Origin: Rehmannia glutinosa
Lineage: Eukaryota; Streptophyta; Magnoliopsida; Lamiales; Orobanchaceae
Assembly: GCA_016081115.2 (NCBI GenBank)
Contig: CM071936.1
Span: 81,321,262 to 81,385,261, forward strand
Length of the DNA: 64,000 nucleotides
Direction: 5' to 3'
Shown here: positions 10,491-21,292 of the stretch, one piece after another
How positions within the stretch are numbered: the first letter of the stretch is position 1
Layout of the letters: each line of letters opens with the position of its first letter
The notes under the pieces: model-generated
The model's database searches: none
What the model was told of the DNA's origin: nothing
The model's input: the letters and a program-made list of their open reading frames with translations, nothing else
Program-made: the position numbers and the translations under genes

Positions 10491-11730
10491 TTACAAAAGT
10501 AAAATACATGAAGGGGTTAGCAGCAACACTTCATCGTCTTCGCTGCCTCCTTCTTTCTTCTCCAGCTTTGTCTTCATCAGCTCTCTTTCTTTTCTTCTCC
10601 TCTTCAGCTGCTTTCTTCTTTTCGTAAGCTCTCTTCGCAGCTTTATCTTTTCTTTTTCTTTCATATCTTTCTTGCCACAGCTGAGTTTGTCTCTTATTTT
10701 CTTCTTCGATTCTTTTGACATACTCCGCATTTTCCCTCTCCATTTCCAGATTGGCTATAGCATCATATCCAGCCCAGTAGATCCTTCATTTCTTGCCTGG
10801 ATCTACATATTCAACATTTTTGGGTAGAGGTCTAGGTTTAAAACCTCCACCTCCACCACTTCTTCCTTCTTTTCTGTGCATATATTGTACCGGAGTCTTC
10901 TTCTTACCGGTGAGTGGATCGCTAGTAGATAGGCCGCTTATCGCTTCTTCGCACAGATTTTGATCCTTTCTCCCAGTACAAGTCCCAAGCTTGGGCTATG
11001 GACATGTTTTTGAAATATCCTTTGAACTCGAGCATTTTGAATTCTTCAACAGATCTTGGCTCTTGTCCGTCATCTGGAATGGCATCTGTATCTTTACCTG
11101 CCGGAATGCCTCCGAATTGTTTCAACATTTCTTCAACACGGGCATCCGTTCTCTTGTCGAACTCTTCCATCTCTGTTTCTACAATCTTTTTCTTATGAGA
11201 CATAGGCACAACAGAGTGATGGAGCGGCAGAGTCACATGAAGTTTGCTGATTATCGATGTTGTGACATGACCTTGCTGAGGGGTTTCAACAAGCATTAAG
11301 GTCACATCTTTTGACCTTTCCCCCTCAACAGCTTTTCCATTTTCCTTCCTCTTTTCAACAGCTGTCTCTTTCTTCTTTACAACAGCTGTCTCATTTTCCT
11401 TCTCCACAACCGTCTCCTTTAACATCTTTTTGTATTCCTCTTCCCCCTTTTTTGGCATCATCAAAGGAGAGAGAAACCCTGAAACATCCCAAACAAGCAT
11501 GAAGTCCAGTCGGCCGATAGCTAAATTGCGCTTGGAGTCTCTTTGCGGAGTATCTTTGTTCGAAATTCGAGCAAGCGGGTGGCTTTTGACTCGGCTGCCA
11601 CTAGTTTCATTTTAGCCATAAGAAGGCTGAATTTGGCATTCATATTCTCCTCAACGAGTAGAAGTTCCTTTCGATGAAATTCACGCAGCAACTCCATCTC
11701 GGTTGTATGGGAAGCATGCAATCTCTCCAT
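10491..11730 (-). pseudogene. Copia A extra ORF, C-terminal part (coiled coil)
   Basis: C-terminal third of the long ORF downstream of pol, in at least three frame pieces (11730-11521, 11500-10922, 10743-10491). It is Lys/Glu-rich and helical. One section has repeated Glu/Lys blocks, another has MLKQFGGIPAGKDTDA and FKNMSIAQAWDLYWEKGSKS, and the end is a strongly charged coiled coil with EENKRQTQLWQERYERKRK. The same blocks occur in copia F at 61380-62605. A second polypurine tract lies in it (minus strand, 11453-11435). I know no biochemical function for it. Confidence 0.7.
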
Positions 11731-12062
11731 ATAGGTCGCGCATCCTCGCCTTCATGTCGGCATTGTCGGCCTCCGGATCGGCATTCGGTTGTATAGTCCT
11801 TGAGTAGCGAACTTGCTCGAGACGCATGGCACTTTGTTGTTGAGACCATTCCCTTATCCCCGACCACCACTCCTCTCAAGTCCTTGTGAGAGTGGCATCT
11901 CTCGTTGTCGGGCGCATGTCGAGAGAGGCTTGGTGCCGTTCAATCTTCTCAATCTCTTCACAGATCTTCTTGAAGATTTCACGTATCTCAATTGCCTCGA
12001 CTTGAGTCACCGCCACCACTGCATCGAAGTTGAAATCGGTGGCACAATCGAATCAGTAGGAA

Positions 12063-13949
12063 TTATGGGGTCTTCTTGGACAGTGTAGGGCTTTTGTTCT
12101 CTTGCAGTCTCTTCTTCGAGCACGGGCAGCTCGCGATAAAAAGGAAATACTTCTTCATATGCATCGTCTCGCACTTGAGATATTGTGCGCGAGGTGGTCT
12201 CGCTACAACTACGGTAGCCTGCGTAGATTGAAGTTGAGCGGTGGCAAGGGCGTTGATTGTTTTGCCCGGTGACCGAGCCTCGGCTTTCTTAACAGCCTTC
12301 TTCGGTCTCGTGAGATTTTTCCATTTGAGTAGACTAGTCCTCTGTCGTATTAACAGCGTCATCGGATGATGATGGAACCTGGGGGCTTGGTTCATCATCA
12401 AAGTTGAATGTTTGACGAGCAGCTTTGAAACTTGACTGACTCGTCTGCCGAAGAACATCCTCAGCTGGGTCTTTGTGATGTGCAATAGGGGTGGACTCAG
12501 CTTCATCTTCAGATCCCAGAAATGATATATCAGGGTTGTCTTGGGAATCATGAAGTGCACTAATCTCCTTCTCGGATTCTTCAATGTGAACATGAGGGAT
12601 GTTCTGTGTTTCTTTCTCTTTACCCAGGAAGTCTCAACCTCCCTCGGGCCTTCAATACCTTTAGCAAGACTCAATGGAGAAAAAGCCTTCTACATTCCCT
12701 TCGACAGACACAACTGCCTTAGGGTCTTGGACATTGGCATCCGAAGGAGTCTCAACCCCTTGGATTGCACTTTCAGTGCCCATAGTGTTAATTCCCGGGG
12801 CATTTCCATCTTGTGCCTCGACTGCATCGCAGTGTCCTCACCGCAAAGTTGTTGGCACTTTTGGGACAGACTCAACTGTCCGAAGCCGTTAGTGACAACT
12901 CATCGTTGTTTTTTTCTCTTTCTCTTTCTCCACTTCACCTCCTTCCTTCATTGTGGAGTCATCTGCAGCATCCTCCGACCTAGTTGCAGTGGAGTGAGTT
13001 TTCCCCTCAGCTGGCACACCAGCTGAGTGACTGATGGTGGGGTCACTCTGCTCGAGACTCCCGGCTGTTTCCATTGAGTGTTCAGCCGTGGGGGCAGGTG
13101 GTAAGACACCTTCAACAGGGGTTGGCTCAACTTGGGTGCCCAAGTTCCCAGTGTCATCACCAAGTCCATTGGATCCGTTCTCTGAGTGAACTGGGGAAGT
13201 GGTTGCAGCAATAACTGTGGCAATCTGTTGTACCACTCCCAACGGATCAATCTCCAGCTGAGATTTAGAAGACTTTCCAGGTCCTTCCCTCAGCTGTTGC
13301 TCATGCATCAATTTGGATTCCAGCATGGCTTGCTGTATATCGGACTTCTCCTGTGCAGCAATAGGATCAATGTCCTCATCACTTCCCGAAAGCATATCAA
13401 TGTGAGGATGAGTATGGTCGCTGGTTCCCGTGAGAGGACAAATGTTGGCTTTCTCACGAGCGTCAGCTTCCTCTGCTAACCTCTCCTTTTCTTTCTCCTT
13501 GAAGATATGCAAGATATCCAGGCAGTTATCTTCATCAAGTGCCTGAAGCACGGTGGCCACTCTGAGAAATTTCAGCAATTTTTCCTCTTCCTCAATAAAT
13601 TCAGGGCGTTCAATCTGTACTCTCAAGCGACTCAGCTTCCAAGCTCGCCATTCATGCAGACAACGCTGAATGTTGGGGTACACTGGAGAAACAACAATCA
13701 CATCATCATCTTCATCCCCTTCTTGTCTTTCTTTGCTTTGAGGAATGGATGGTAGCAAACTTTGATGCTCTTCACCTTCAAAGAACAGATTCGGGGCGGT
13801 GGAGACACAATTCGTTCAATGCCAGAGATTCTGTTGTCTCTGCCGCCTCTCTTCTTTCTCGGTTGTTCTATCCACACTGGGTCTTCTATTTGCCTCTGCT
13901 TGATTGTCCTCGGCAGACTTGGTGTTTCATCAACAACTCGAGATCGCAC
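12063..13949 (-). pseudogene. Copia A extra ORF, middle part
   Basis: Three overlapping frame pieces (13949-13698, 13758-12889, 12674-12063) cover the middle of the ORF. The 289-residue piece starts at MLPSIPQSKERQEGDEDDDV, has an acidic opening, a helical section (ERPEFIEEEEKLLKFLRVAT), and then a long Gln/Pro/Ser/Thr-rich, probably disordered stretch. Nothing here resembles a catalytic domain. Copia F has matching acidic and disordered sequence at 59400-60900, more broken. Confidence 0.65.
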
Positions 13950-13957
13950 TTCTTGGC

Positions 13958-15123
13958 TTAGCCTCTCGGAGATTTTCTCGGTGAGTAGCGAGACTCATTT
14001 GTCTTCTCAAGCTCCGAGAGCTTGGTGATTCTTCTTCTTCTTTTTTTCCTTACCAGAGGAAGTTCTGGTTTGGATACTTCTTCCTCAGATTCCTTGGTGG
14101 CGAGGACCGGTGCATCTTTCTTTGACTGAGGAGCTGCCTTTCTTGGCTTAGCAGTCCTCTTCTTTTTGATGGTCGGAGTAGGTATTTGGGCTTCCTTCTC
14201 CACCTCGGCTGTGTGGGCAGGAGACACGGCTGCTCGGGCAGGTGACTCGGCTGCAGGGGCAGGTGCATCTTTTGTCTTTGCTGCAGGGGCAGCTTTCTTC
14301 TTTGGAGGGGAGGCAATAGCTATTTCCTCGGGGTCAGTTGATTCCCCCTCGCTTGTGTCCGCCCTCTTCGTATGGGCTCTCTTCTGGGCTCCTGAAAGGT
14401 TAGTCCTAAACATCTTCTTGTTTACATTGAAAGGCTTTCCATGCTGAAGGGGAATGCCCTTCACTTCCATCAAGTGGCCAATAACTAGGCCATAGCTGAG
14501 TGATCCTCCAAAGGATCCATCTATTAAAAGACTTGTTCGCAACATTCGGCGAGTCATCGTATGTAACTCGAACTCGGCCGATTAACTTTCTTCCCTTGCA
14601 TGATCGCAGCCATGACGATCGGCTTAATCTTTTGATTGATTTAAGCGCCAAACTTCATATCCACGCATTTTGAGATGACATCCATCAGCTTGTGATAGTC
14701 GTCCTTCAGCAGTTTCTTGTCAGCTGTGTAGACTACTTTCGCAGCACACTCGGGTTTGGCTACTTCTTTCCAAGCAGCAGTCAAGTCCACATCAGCTTTG
14801 TATATTTCCGGCATACCATCGAACTGTAATAAGCAGTGCTCCACAAGGTCTTTAGCAGTGATCATGATGTCCTTGTGGTGGACGGAGGACTTAATCCCTT
14901 CGTCCTGCACCTCGGCATTTACATAGAACTGCGCCACCTCTTCCAGGTAGGTGAGCGAGTATTCTATCATCAAAAAGGCTTTAAGCCCAGATTTTTCCAA
15001 CATATCTACGATTTTCTTCACAAGGGTTGCATCCGAACCCTGCTTAATCATGCCTTCAAAATCCACTAAGGAACCTGAGTGGATTTGCTTTGATAACTTG
15101 ATGAAATCAGTCTTTGGTGCCAT
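13958..15123 (-). pseudogene. Copia A extra ORF, N-terminal domain
   Basis: It starts at ATG 15123 in the context AGAAATGGC, which fits plant start sites. The first 160 residues (MAPKTDFIKLSKQIHSGSLV...) form a compact helical domain, followed after a stop at 14641 by a shifted frame (14557-13958) with LLIDGSFGGSLSYGLVIGHL and a Lys/Ala/Pro-rich basic tail. The arrangement recalls the putative plant transposon protein domain often found beside plant retroelements, but I cannot confirm membership. Copia F has the same start at 58121. The position after pol is where SIRE-type elements carry an env-like ORF. I see no signal peptide or clear membrane helix, so a true envelope protein is not supported. 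Confidence 0.7.
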
Positions 15124-15670
15124 TTCTAGAAGATTCTACCGATTAAATCTTGATGAACTTGCTTTGAGAACAGGTAGGGTTTTTGAGAGAGAAAAACTGG
15201 CTTTCGTATGCTTGAAGATGAACAGTCTTTAAGTGTGAGAGAGAAAGTTGAAGGAATGAGTATATAAGGGTTATGAAAGGACGTGTTTTTGGTTTTTGAA
15301 TTTTGATCGAGATCAACGGCTCAGATTTAGCACGTCTCATTGCATTTAATTGCTCGCATTTAATGCGGCAGCATTTATATCCAATCATATGTTTACTGTG
15401 CAGATTTTGACTGTACCCGTCATAATTACGTTGATGTCATCCTTAAAAAATTCCCGCTCATTAAAAACAACTGCGTTTTTGTTACTTAGCTCATAAATGA
15501 CTCAGCTTACTACACAAATGACTCAACTCTACTTCTCTCTTTTCGTATAGTGACTCAGCTATCGGCTAACTCGATACAGCTGACTTTCCGACACTGCTAA
15601 TTCACTTGGCTGATTTGCGAGATTTGATCTGTTTTCATCTTTTCACATTCCAGCTCTTCTCATTGAGTCT
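15124..15670 (-). promoter_or_regulatory. Spacer between pol and extra ORF with promoter-like features
   Basis: About 550 non-coding bases. On the minus strand it has a TATA-like CCCTTATATACTC (15270-15258) about 140 bases before the ORF start. CT-rich tracts follow: AACTTTCTCTCTCACACTT (15249-15231) and GTTTTTCTCTCTCAAAAACC (15197-15178). It resembles a plant core promoter and 5' leader, so the extra ORF may have its own transcript. Confidence 0.5.
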
Positions 15671-16200
15671 TCTGAGTGTCAACTCAGCTCAATTAACCAT
15701 AGCTCATGCTTAAGCTCTTCAAATCTTAATTCACATAGGGGTTTGGTGAATATATCAGCTAACTGTTTATCAGTTGAGATGTATTCCAAGGTGATGTCTT
15801 TCTTTTCAACATGATCTCTTATAAAATGATATCTGACATCAATTTGCTTTGTTCTTGAATGCAACACGGGATTCTGAGTGATTGCAATAGCACTTGTGTT
15901 GTCACACATAATTGGAATTTCTTTTTCTTCAATTTCATAATCTCTCAGCTGTTGTCTCATCCATAAGACTTGGGCACAACAAGCCCCCTATGCCTATGTA
16001 CTGCTTTTTGTGGATGTGGCAATTAAGTTTTGCTTCTTGCTATACCAGAAAACCAATCTGTTTCCAAGCATTTGACAAGTTCCTGAAGTACTCTTCCTGT
16101 CAACTCTACATCCAGCATAGTCAGAGTCTGAGTAAACGATAAGCTTGAATCAACCTTCCTTTGGATACCATAAGCCAACTTCTTGGCATCCCTTCAAATA
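15670..16200 (-). pseudogene. Copia A RNase H
   Basis: C-terminal pol domain. The 93-residue open piece 15960-15679 carries the copia RNase H end with PIMCDNTSAIAITQNPVLHS, KQIDVRYHFIRDHVE and DKQLADIFTKPL. The N-terminal half (16150-15970) is disturbed by a frameshift and local rearrangement, so the block that normally reads DAEYIAAGSCCAQVLWMRQ is damaged. It normally degrades the RNA template during cDNA synthesis. It lies directly after RT, as usual for copia. Confidence 0.85.
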
Positions 16201-17210
16201 TCTTAGGATTTTCTTAGCTGCAGTCATGTGACTCTCCTTTGGTGCAGATTGAAATCTTGCACATACACCTACTGCAAAGGTGATATCTGGCCTGCTTGCT
16301 ATTACATAGAGCAGTGATCCAATAAGTGCTCTGTATCTTGTTTGATCTACAGCTTTACCATCTGCATCCATGTCCATTTTGACTGATGTGTTCATTGGTA
16401 TTTTCACAGAAGACTTTTCTTCCATACCAAATTTCTTCATTAACTCTCTGGTGTACATTGTTTGACTTATGAAGGTTCCATCCTTCAGCTGTTTAACTTG
16501 GAGTCCTAAGAAGAATGTCAGCTCTCCCATCATGCTCATTTCAAATTTGCCTTGCATGAGATTTGAGAACTTATCACACAACTCTTTGTTTGTGAATCCA
16601 AAAATGATATCATCCACATATATTTGAACAAGCAGTATACTCTCCCCATCTTGAATTCTTAAGAGTGTTCTGTCCACTTTGCCTTTGGTGAATCCATTAT
16701 CTGTCAGAAATTGAGATAATGTATCATACCAAGCTCTTGGTGCTTGTTTCAATCCATATAGAGCTTTCTTGAGCTTGTACACCTTATCTCCAATTGTCTT
16801 CTGCTCAAAGCCTGGAGGTTGCTCAACATAGACTTCTTCTTACAACAATCCATTTAAAAATGCACTTTTCAAATCCATTTGATATACAATGAAGTTTTTG
16901 TGTGAAACATAGGCAAGAAACATTCTTATTGCTTCTAATCTTGCAAATGTTTCATCAAAATCTATTCCCTCTTCTTGGCAATATCCTTTGGCTACCAATC
17001 TTGCTTTGTTTCTTACCACAGAACCTTCTTCATTCATCTTGTTTCTAAAAACCCATTTTGTGCCAATAACATTTCGATGGGTTGGTCTTTGCACCAATTC
17101 CAATATTTTGTTCCTTTCAAAATGATTCAGCTCTTCCTGCATGGCCGGAATCCAATGTGTGTCATCCAATGCTTGAGACACATCTTTTAGCTCAATTTAG
17201 GAAATAAAAC
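16150..17210 (-). pseudogene. Copia A reverse transcriptase
   Basis: RT_copia-type reverse transcriptase in two open pieces. Piece 17181-16840 has WVFRNKMNEEGSVVRNKARL, GIDFDETFA and YQMDLKSAFLNG. Piece 16782-16150 has YGLKQAPRAWYD, the catalytic QIYVDDIIFG (YVDD box), GELTFFLGLQVKQ and the connection RALIGSLLYVIASRPDITFA. A single in-frame TAA just after NGLL (about 16838) separates them. All core RT motifs are present, so the enzyme was recently functional. A further stop lies near 17185. Confidence 0.93.
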
Positions 17211-17384
17211 AAGTAAACGTTGCTTCTTGTTGAGCTCCGGATCTGGTTCTTACACCATCTCTCACATTTCCAATGACTAGCTCTAGTGGATGGTCTCTCA
17301 GCCATCTCACATCAGGTTGGAGTAAATCAGCTGATTTTAGTCGTCTTACAGCTGTGTTATCTTGAGCAGCTCTTTCATTAACAT

Positions 17385-18300
17385 TCAGCTGCAGATTTTC
17401 CAGTTGTCTTTGAGACTCAGCAGTCTCATCTTCATCTTGATTGATTGCTCGACTTCAGCTTCAACATAAGGACTCTTCTGCATAGTTGGCTGATTCGGCT
17501 TATCAGCTAACTCTTCAATATCTTCTCCATTCACATTAGGTTCATCAAAGACTATATGAATAGATTCTTCTGTGACCATAGTCCTCTTGTTCAGCACTCT
17601 ATAGGCTTTACTTTCAGCTGAGTATCCCAAAAAGATACCTTCATCAGCTTTAGCATCAAAAGCCTTTAGATTGTCCTTACCATTATTGTGGATAAAGCAT
17701 TTACATCCAAATATTCTAAAATATGCAACATTTGGCTTTCTCCCTGTCCAGATTTCATAGGGAGTCTTTGTCATTTGTATATTAATCATGCATCTATTTT
17801 GAGTATAGCATGCAAGTATTGATGGCTTGACCCCAAAATCTTTTTTAAAGGATTTACTTGCTAACATGGTCCTTGCAGCTTCTTTGAGAGTTTTGTTTCT
17901 TCTTTCTGCTACTCCATTCTGCTGTGGAGTCCTTGCTGCAGATAATTCATGAGCAATGCCATTTTCTACACAATACTGAGTTATTATCCCATTAACAAAC
18001 TCGGTTCCTCTATCGACCTTATCTTTATAATGTTTGACTCTTCTCATTTTGAACTCTTCTCATCAGCTGAGGTAACTTCTGCAAGGTTTCCTTCTTTTTG
18101 CACATAAAGATTGTCCATGTATATCTTGAATAATCATCCACCACCACTAAGGTGTATTTATTTCCACTTATGCTAATTGGCTCAATCAACCAAATAAATC
18201 CATATGCAATGATGCAATATTCTTGTTGAAGATGGGCTAGACTTCTCTTTGAATGATGATTTGATCTGCTTTCCCATCTCGCACGCATCACAAACACTTT
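17385..18300 (-). pseudogene. Copia A integrase core and C-terminus
   Basis: Integrase inserts the cDNA into the genome. The catalytic D,D,E core is split by a frameshift near 18040. The first Asp is in LVVVDDYSRYTW (18297-18025), the second in KVDRGTEFVNG, and the Glu in PQQNGVAERRN (18047-17385). After the core comes the copia GKK-like C-terminal module with KTPYEIWTGRKPNVAYFRIF, GCKCFIHNNGKDNLKAFDAK and EGIFLGYSAESKAYRVLN. The end is an acidic linker that leads to RT. Confidence 0.92.
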
Positions 18301-18440
18301 CCTTTTTGTACACCGAGTCCAGCGGTCCTTCTACAAGATGACTCCTTACAAGCTTGTTATTTGTCTTGAAGTTCAAATGACTCAGCTTTTTGTGCCACTG
18401 ACCAACTTGATTCGGTTTGCACTCTTTGCTAAAAGACAAG
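18270..18440 (-). pseudogene. Copia A GAG-pre-integrase zinc-binding domain
   Basis: The His/Cys region before the integrase core, in piece 18439-18182. WHKKLSHLNFKT provides the two His and CDACEMGKQ the two Cys of the HHCC zinc-binding fold. The upstream part (about 18460-18540) is scrambled into GC-rich sequence relative to copia F at 54760-54860, another local CHG-type disturbance. Confidence 0.88.
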
Positions 18441-18549
18441 TGCTTGGTGTGGCGACGACGACCGCCTACGCGTACATGTTCTTCTATGCGGATCCTTGCA
18501 ACACTATTTCATTTGATTCAGTGTCTTTAATTTGGCACACTCCCATATT

Positions 18550-18790
18550 GAATCCAACATTATAGCCCTTGTCACAGAGTTAACTGATGCTTAACAGGTT
18601 GAAGTTGAGACCTTCAACATATGCAACATCTGTGATTTCTAAACCATTTTTCTTGATGGATCCAGTGCCTCTTATTTCCCCTGGAGCTTCATTTCCTCCA
18701 AATATGACTTTTTCGCCTCTAATCTCCTTGAATTTTGACAGATTTTTCTTGTTTCATGTCATGTGTCTGGAACAGCCACTATCCATGTAC
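18550..18790 (-). pseudogene. Copia A aspartic protease
   Basis: The copia protease motif WYMDSGCSRHMT is readable at 18792-18754, with the active-site Asp in DSG. It is followed by a TGA where family members have GGA, then by NKKNLSKFKEI and the second half of the fold (VIFGGNEAPGEIRGTGSIKK). The protease cuts the Gag-Pol polyprotein. The stop corresponds to a change at a CTG site on the plus strand and could be a sequencing error. Confidence 0.85.
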
Positions 18791-21165
18791 CAGGTTCCTT
18801 GGCACTCAACTGTTCATTGAACCTATAATCAAGGAAATTAGTTTTTAGGTACCCATGCTTGTCTGGGTCCTTAGGGGTTAGTGATGTAAGATGATCCAAC
18901 CAACCTATAGCCAAATGATCTGACTCTAAGAGGTTGCCATCTATCTGTGCCATAATCATAACTCACTTTGGCAAATTGCTTGGGGGCTTTAGGTTCATAC
19001 AACTGTCTCTTTTGTCTGTATGCCTGTGTGTGTGTTTTAACAATTGCCTTCTTTGGGTAGTTGTGATATTTCTGAGTATAGTGTCTGGGTGCATGTGCAT
19101 ATGTGTGCTGATGATAGCTCTTTTGCCTTTGGAATGGCCTTCGCTGAGTTCTAGGCCTTTGCCATTTGGGCTTATATTCCATAGGTCTTTGATGATATTT
19201 CACCTTATTCCAATCAGCTTGGCTTGGGTAATTTCTACCATTCCCGTCATATGTGTTTCTTTGATAAAACTTATGGGGTCTCTGTTTACTCTTCACAAAG
19301 TACTTGCTATTTGGTGTTTGCTGAGGAACTCTGCTGGATTTCTTCTCAGATGTCCTCTCAGCATACTCAACTGGCTGTTTTCCTTTTCCTTTATATCCAA
19401 GGCCAGTTTGTTTGTGATTGTGCTTTGGAGTGAATGTGGGTGCAACATTTGGTGCCTTGGTTTTTTGAGATGCTTCATTACTTGAAGATCCTTTTTCCAA
19501 AATCACTCTGGGAGTTTGATTGTGCACAAAGGAATTGAATCCTATGTTTGTCTTATCTCGACACTCTTTTTGGCTCAGAATAAGGTCATCCAATGATTTG
19601 GATGCCTTTGTAAATGATGTAATCACATTTTTGAGATCATTTTCCCTCTTTTCTATAGCAGCTATCTCTGCTATTAATTTAGTATTCTCAGCCTTCAGCT
19701 CTTTGTTCTCATCAGCTATGTGACTTAGAGTACTCAGCTCCTTAGTCAGCTGTGATTTTTGGCTTTTGATCTGGCTGTTTTCCTCGTTTAATAGTGTGTG
19801 TGAGGATTTAATGTGCTCAAAGTCTTTCATCATTTTTCCTAATGAATCACAAAGATCAATGGGTGATGAAGTGTGTGTGTCACAATAACTATCACTAGAA
19901 TCTGAGTGAGATGAGTTAGAGTGTACCTCAGATCTTGTTCTTTAGCCATTAGACAGATCATTGCTTCTTCTTCAGAATCACTTGAGTAGTCAGCTTCACT
20001 ACTCTCTGAGTCTGCTGCTTCTTTAGACTTAGCTGTCTCATCAGTCTCTGCAGCCAACATAACCTTTTTCTTTTCGTGTCTTCTTTCTCTGAAGACTCTT
20101 CTTTCTTCTTCATTCCTGTATTTATTGACTAAAGGATATGGACAGTCAATAGCAAAGTGTCCTGGTTGTCTACAGTTCCAACACAGGTTCTCAGCTCTTT
20201 GATCAGCTCTTTCTATTCTTGGATTATCAACTCTTTGATACTCAACCTTTTGATGCTCAGCTCTCTTGGGTGGCCTATCTTCCCTTAACTTGGAGGGAGC
20301 TGAATATCTCCTGGTGGATTCACCCTTGTTTCTTTTATAGTTCTTATTGAAGAACTTGTTGAATCTTTTAACCATCAAGGCAATTTCCTCCTGGTCAATG
20401 GCTTCCTTGACCTCAGCTCTCTTCCCATCCTTGACTATAAGTGTAGCTATTTTTGGTACAACTGTCTCCTCTTGATCTTTTCTTCTCAGCTCAAACTCGT
20501 AGGATTTGAGGTCTGAGAATAGCTCATGATTGGATGTTGTTGTGAGGTTCATTGAATATCTCAGGGCCATGACCTTCATTTCCCATTCAACTGGGAGGCT
20601 TCTCAGAATCTTCATACACATTTCCTTCTGTGTGTATTCTTTCCCAAGTGATGATAGTTCATTAGTAATTTCAGTGAATCGAGCATCCAGCTGATCTAAG
20701 GTTTCACTGCAAGCATTTTAACATTTTCAAATTTTTGTACAAAGAACGGATAATTTATTTTCTTTAATTTGCTCAGATCCTTCACAAATTAAAGTTAATT
20801 TATCCTGCATTTGTTTTTGCAGTTTGACAAGATTTGACTTTGTTGAACATTGCTTTGTCCAAGGTTTTGTAAAGTATGTCCTTGGCCACATTGTCCAAGT
20901 TGTATCTTTTTTGTCCTCGTTTGTCCATTCAAATCCTTAGTTTCTCAACCGGGGTTGCTTTCTTCAGCAGCAAAGCCTTCTTCTCCTTTAGCCGTGGGTC
21001 GCTTCTCTCCGTCTGATTGTGTTCACTTTCGATTTGCGGTGGCCCATCCTCAATCACTATCCACATTTCATCATGTAAAGCGATAGAGAGCGAGCTCGCA
21101 TGCGAATTTTCGGTCATCGATTCCTCAATAGTGAATATAGGAATGCGTGTCAAATTTGCTTCCAT
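18785..21165 (-). pseudogene. Copia A gag
   Basis: Starts at ATG 21165 (MEANLTRIPIFTIEE), about 125 bases after the PBS. The N-terminal Gag domain (about 21165-20630) is broken. The middle piece 20621-19839 carries the helical Gag end (KVMALRYSMNLTTTSNHELF), a basic stretch and an intact CCHC zinc knuckle CWNCRQPGHFAIDC, then an acidic Ser/Glu patch. The piece 19833-18871 is a coiled coil (NEENSQIKSQKSQLTKELST) followed by a Tyr/Gln/His/Lys-rich basic tail leading to protease. Gag forms the particle and binds RNA. Confidence 0.88.
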
Positions 21166-21272
21166 GATAATAACTTTGCTGACTAAAAATAACTTTTGAA
21201 AGAGCAAGTGTTAAAAATTTATTTGAAAGATTGGAGATCTAGTTCATTAACCATTGCGGAAGGCTCAATGAA

Positions 21273-21291
21273 CCAACCGCTCTGATACGAC
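21273..21291 (-). other. Primer binding site of copia A (tRNA-Met)
   Basis: The minus strand reads TCGTATCAGAGCGGTTGG starting two bases inside the 5' LTR. The core TATCAGAGC matches the complement of the plant initiator tRNA-Met 3' end used by most copia elements. Confidence 0.88.
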
Positions 21292-21292
21292 T

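Noticed and set aside
10462..10827. Plus-strand 121-residue Ser/Phe-rich open frame
   Set aside because: It is the antisense of the Lys/Glu-rich coiled coil at the end of the copia A extra ORF.
13958..15123. True envelope glycoprotein for the copia extra ORF
   Set aside because: No signal peptide, transmembrane helix or Cys-rich ectodomain is visible; only the position is env-like.
18934..19485. Plus-strand 183-residue frame with hydrophobic stretches resembling a membrane protein
   Set aside because: Antisense shadow of the basic, Tyr/Gln/Lys-rich gag tail of copia A; no independent support.
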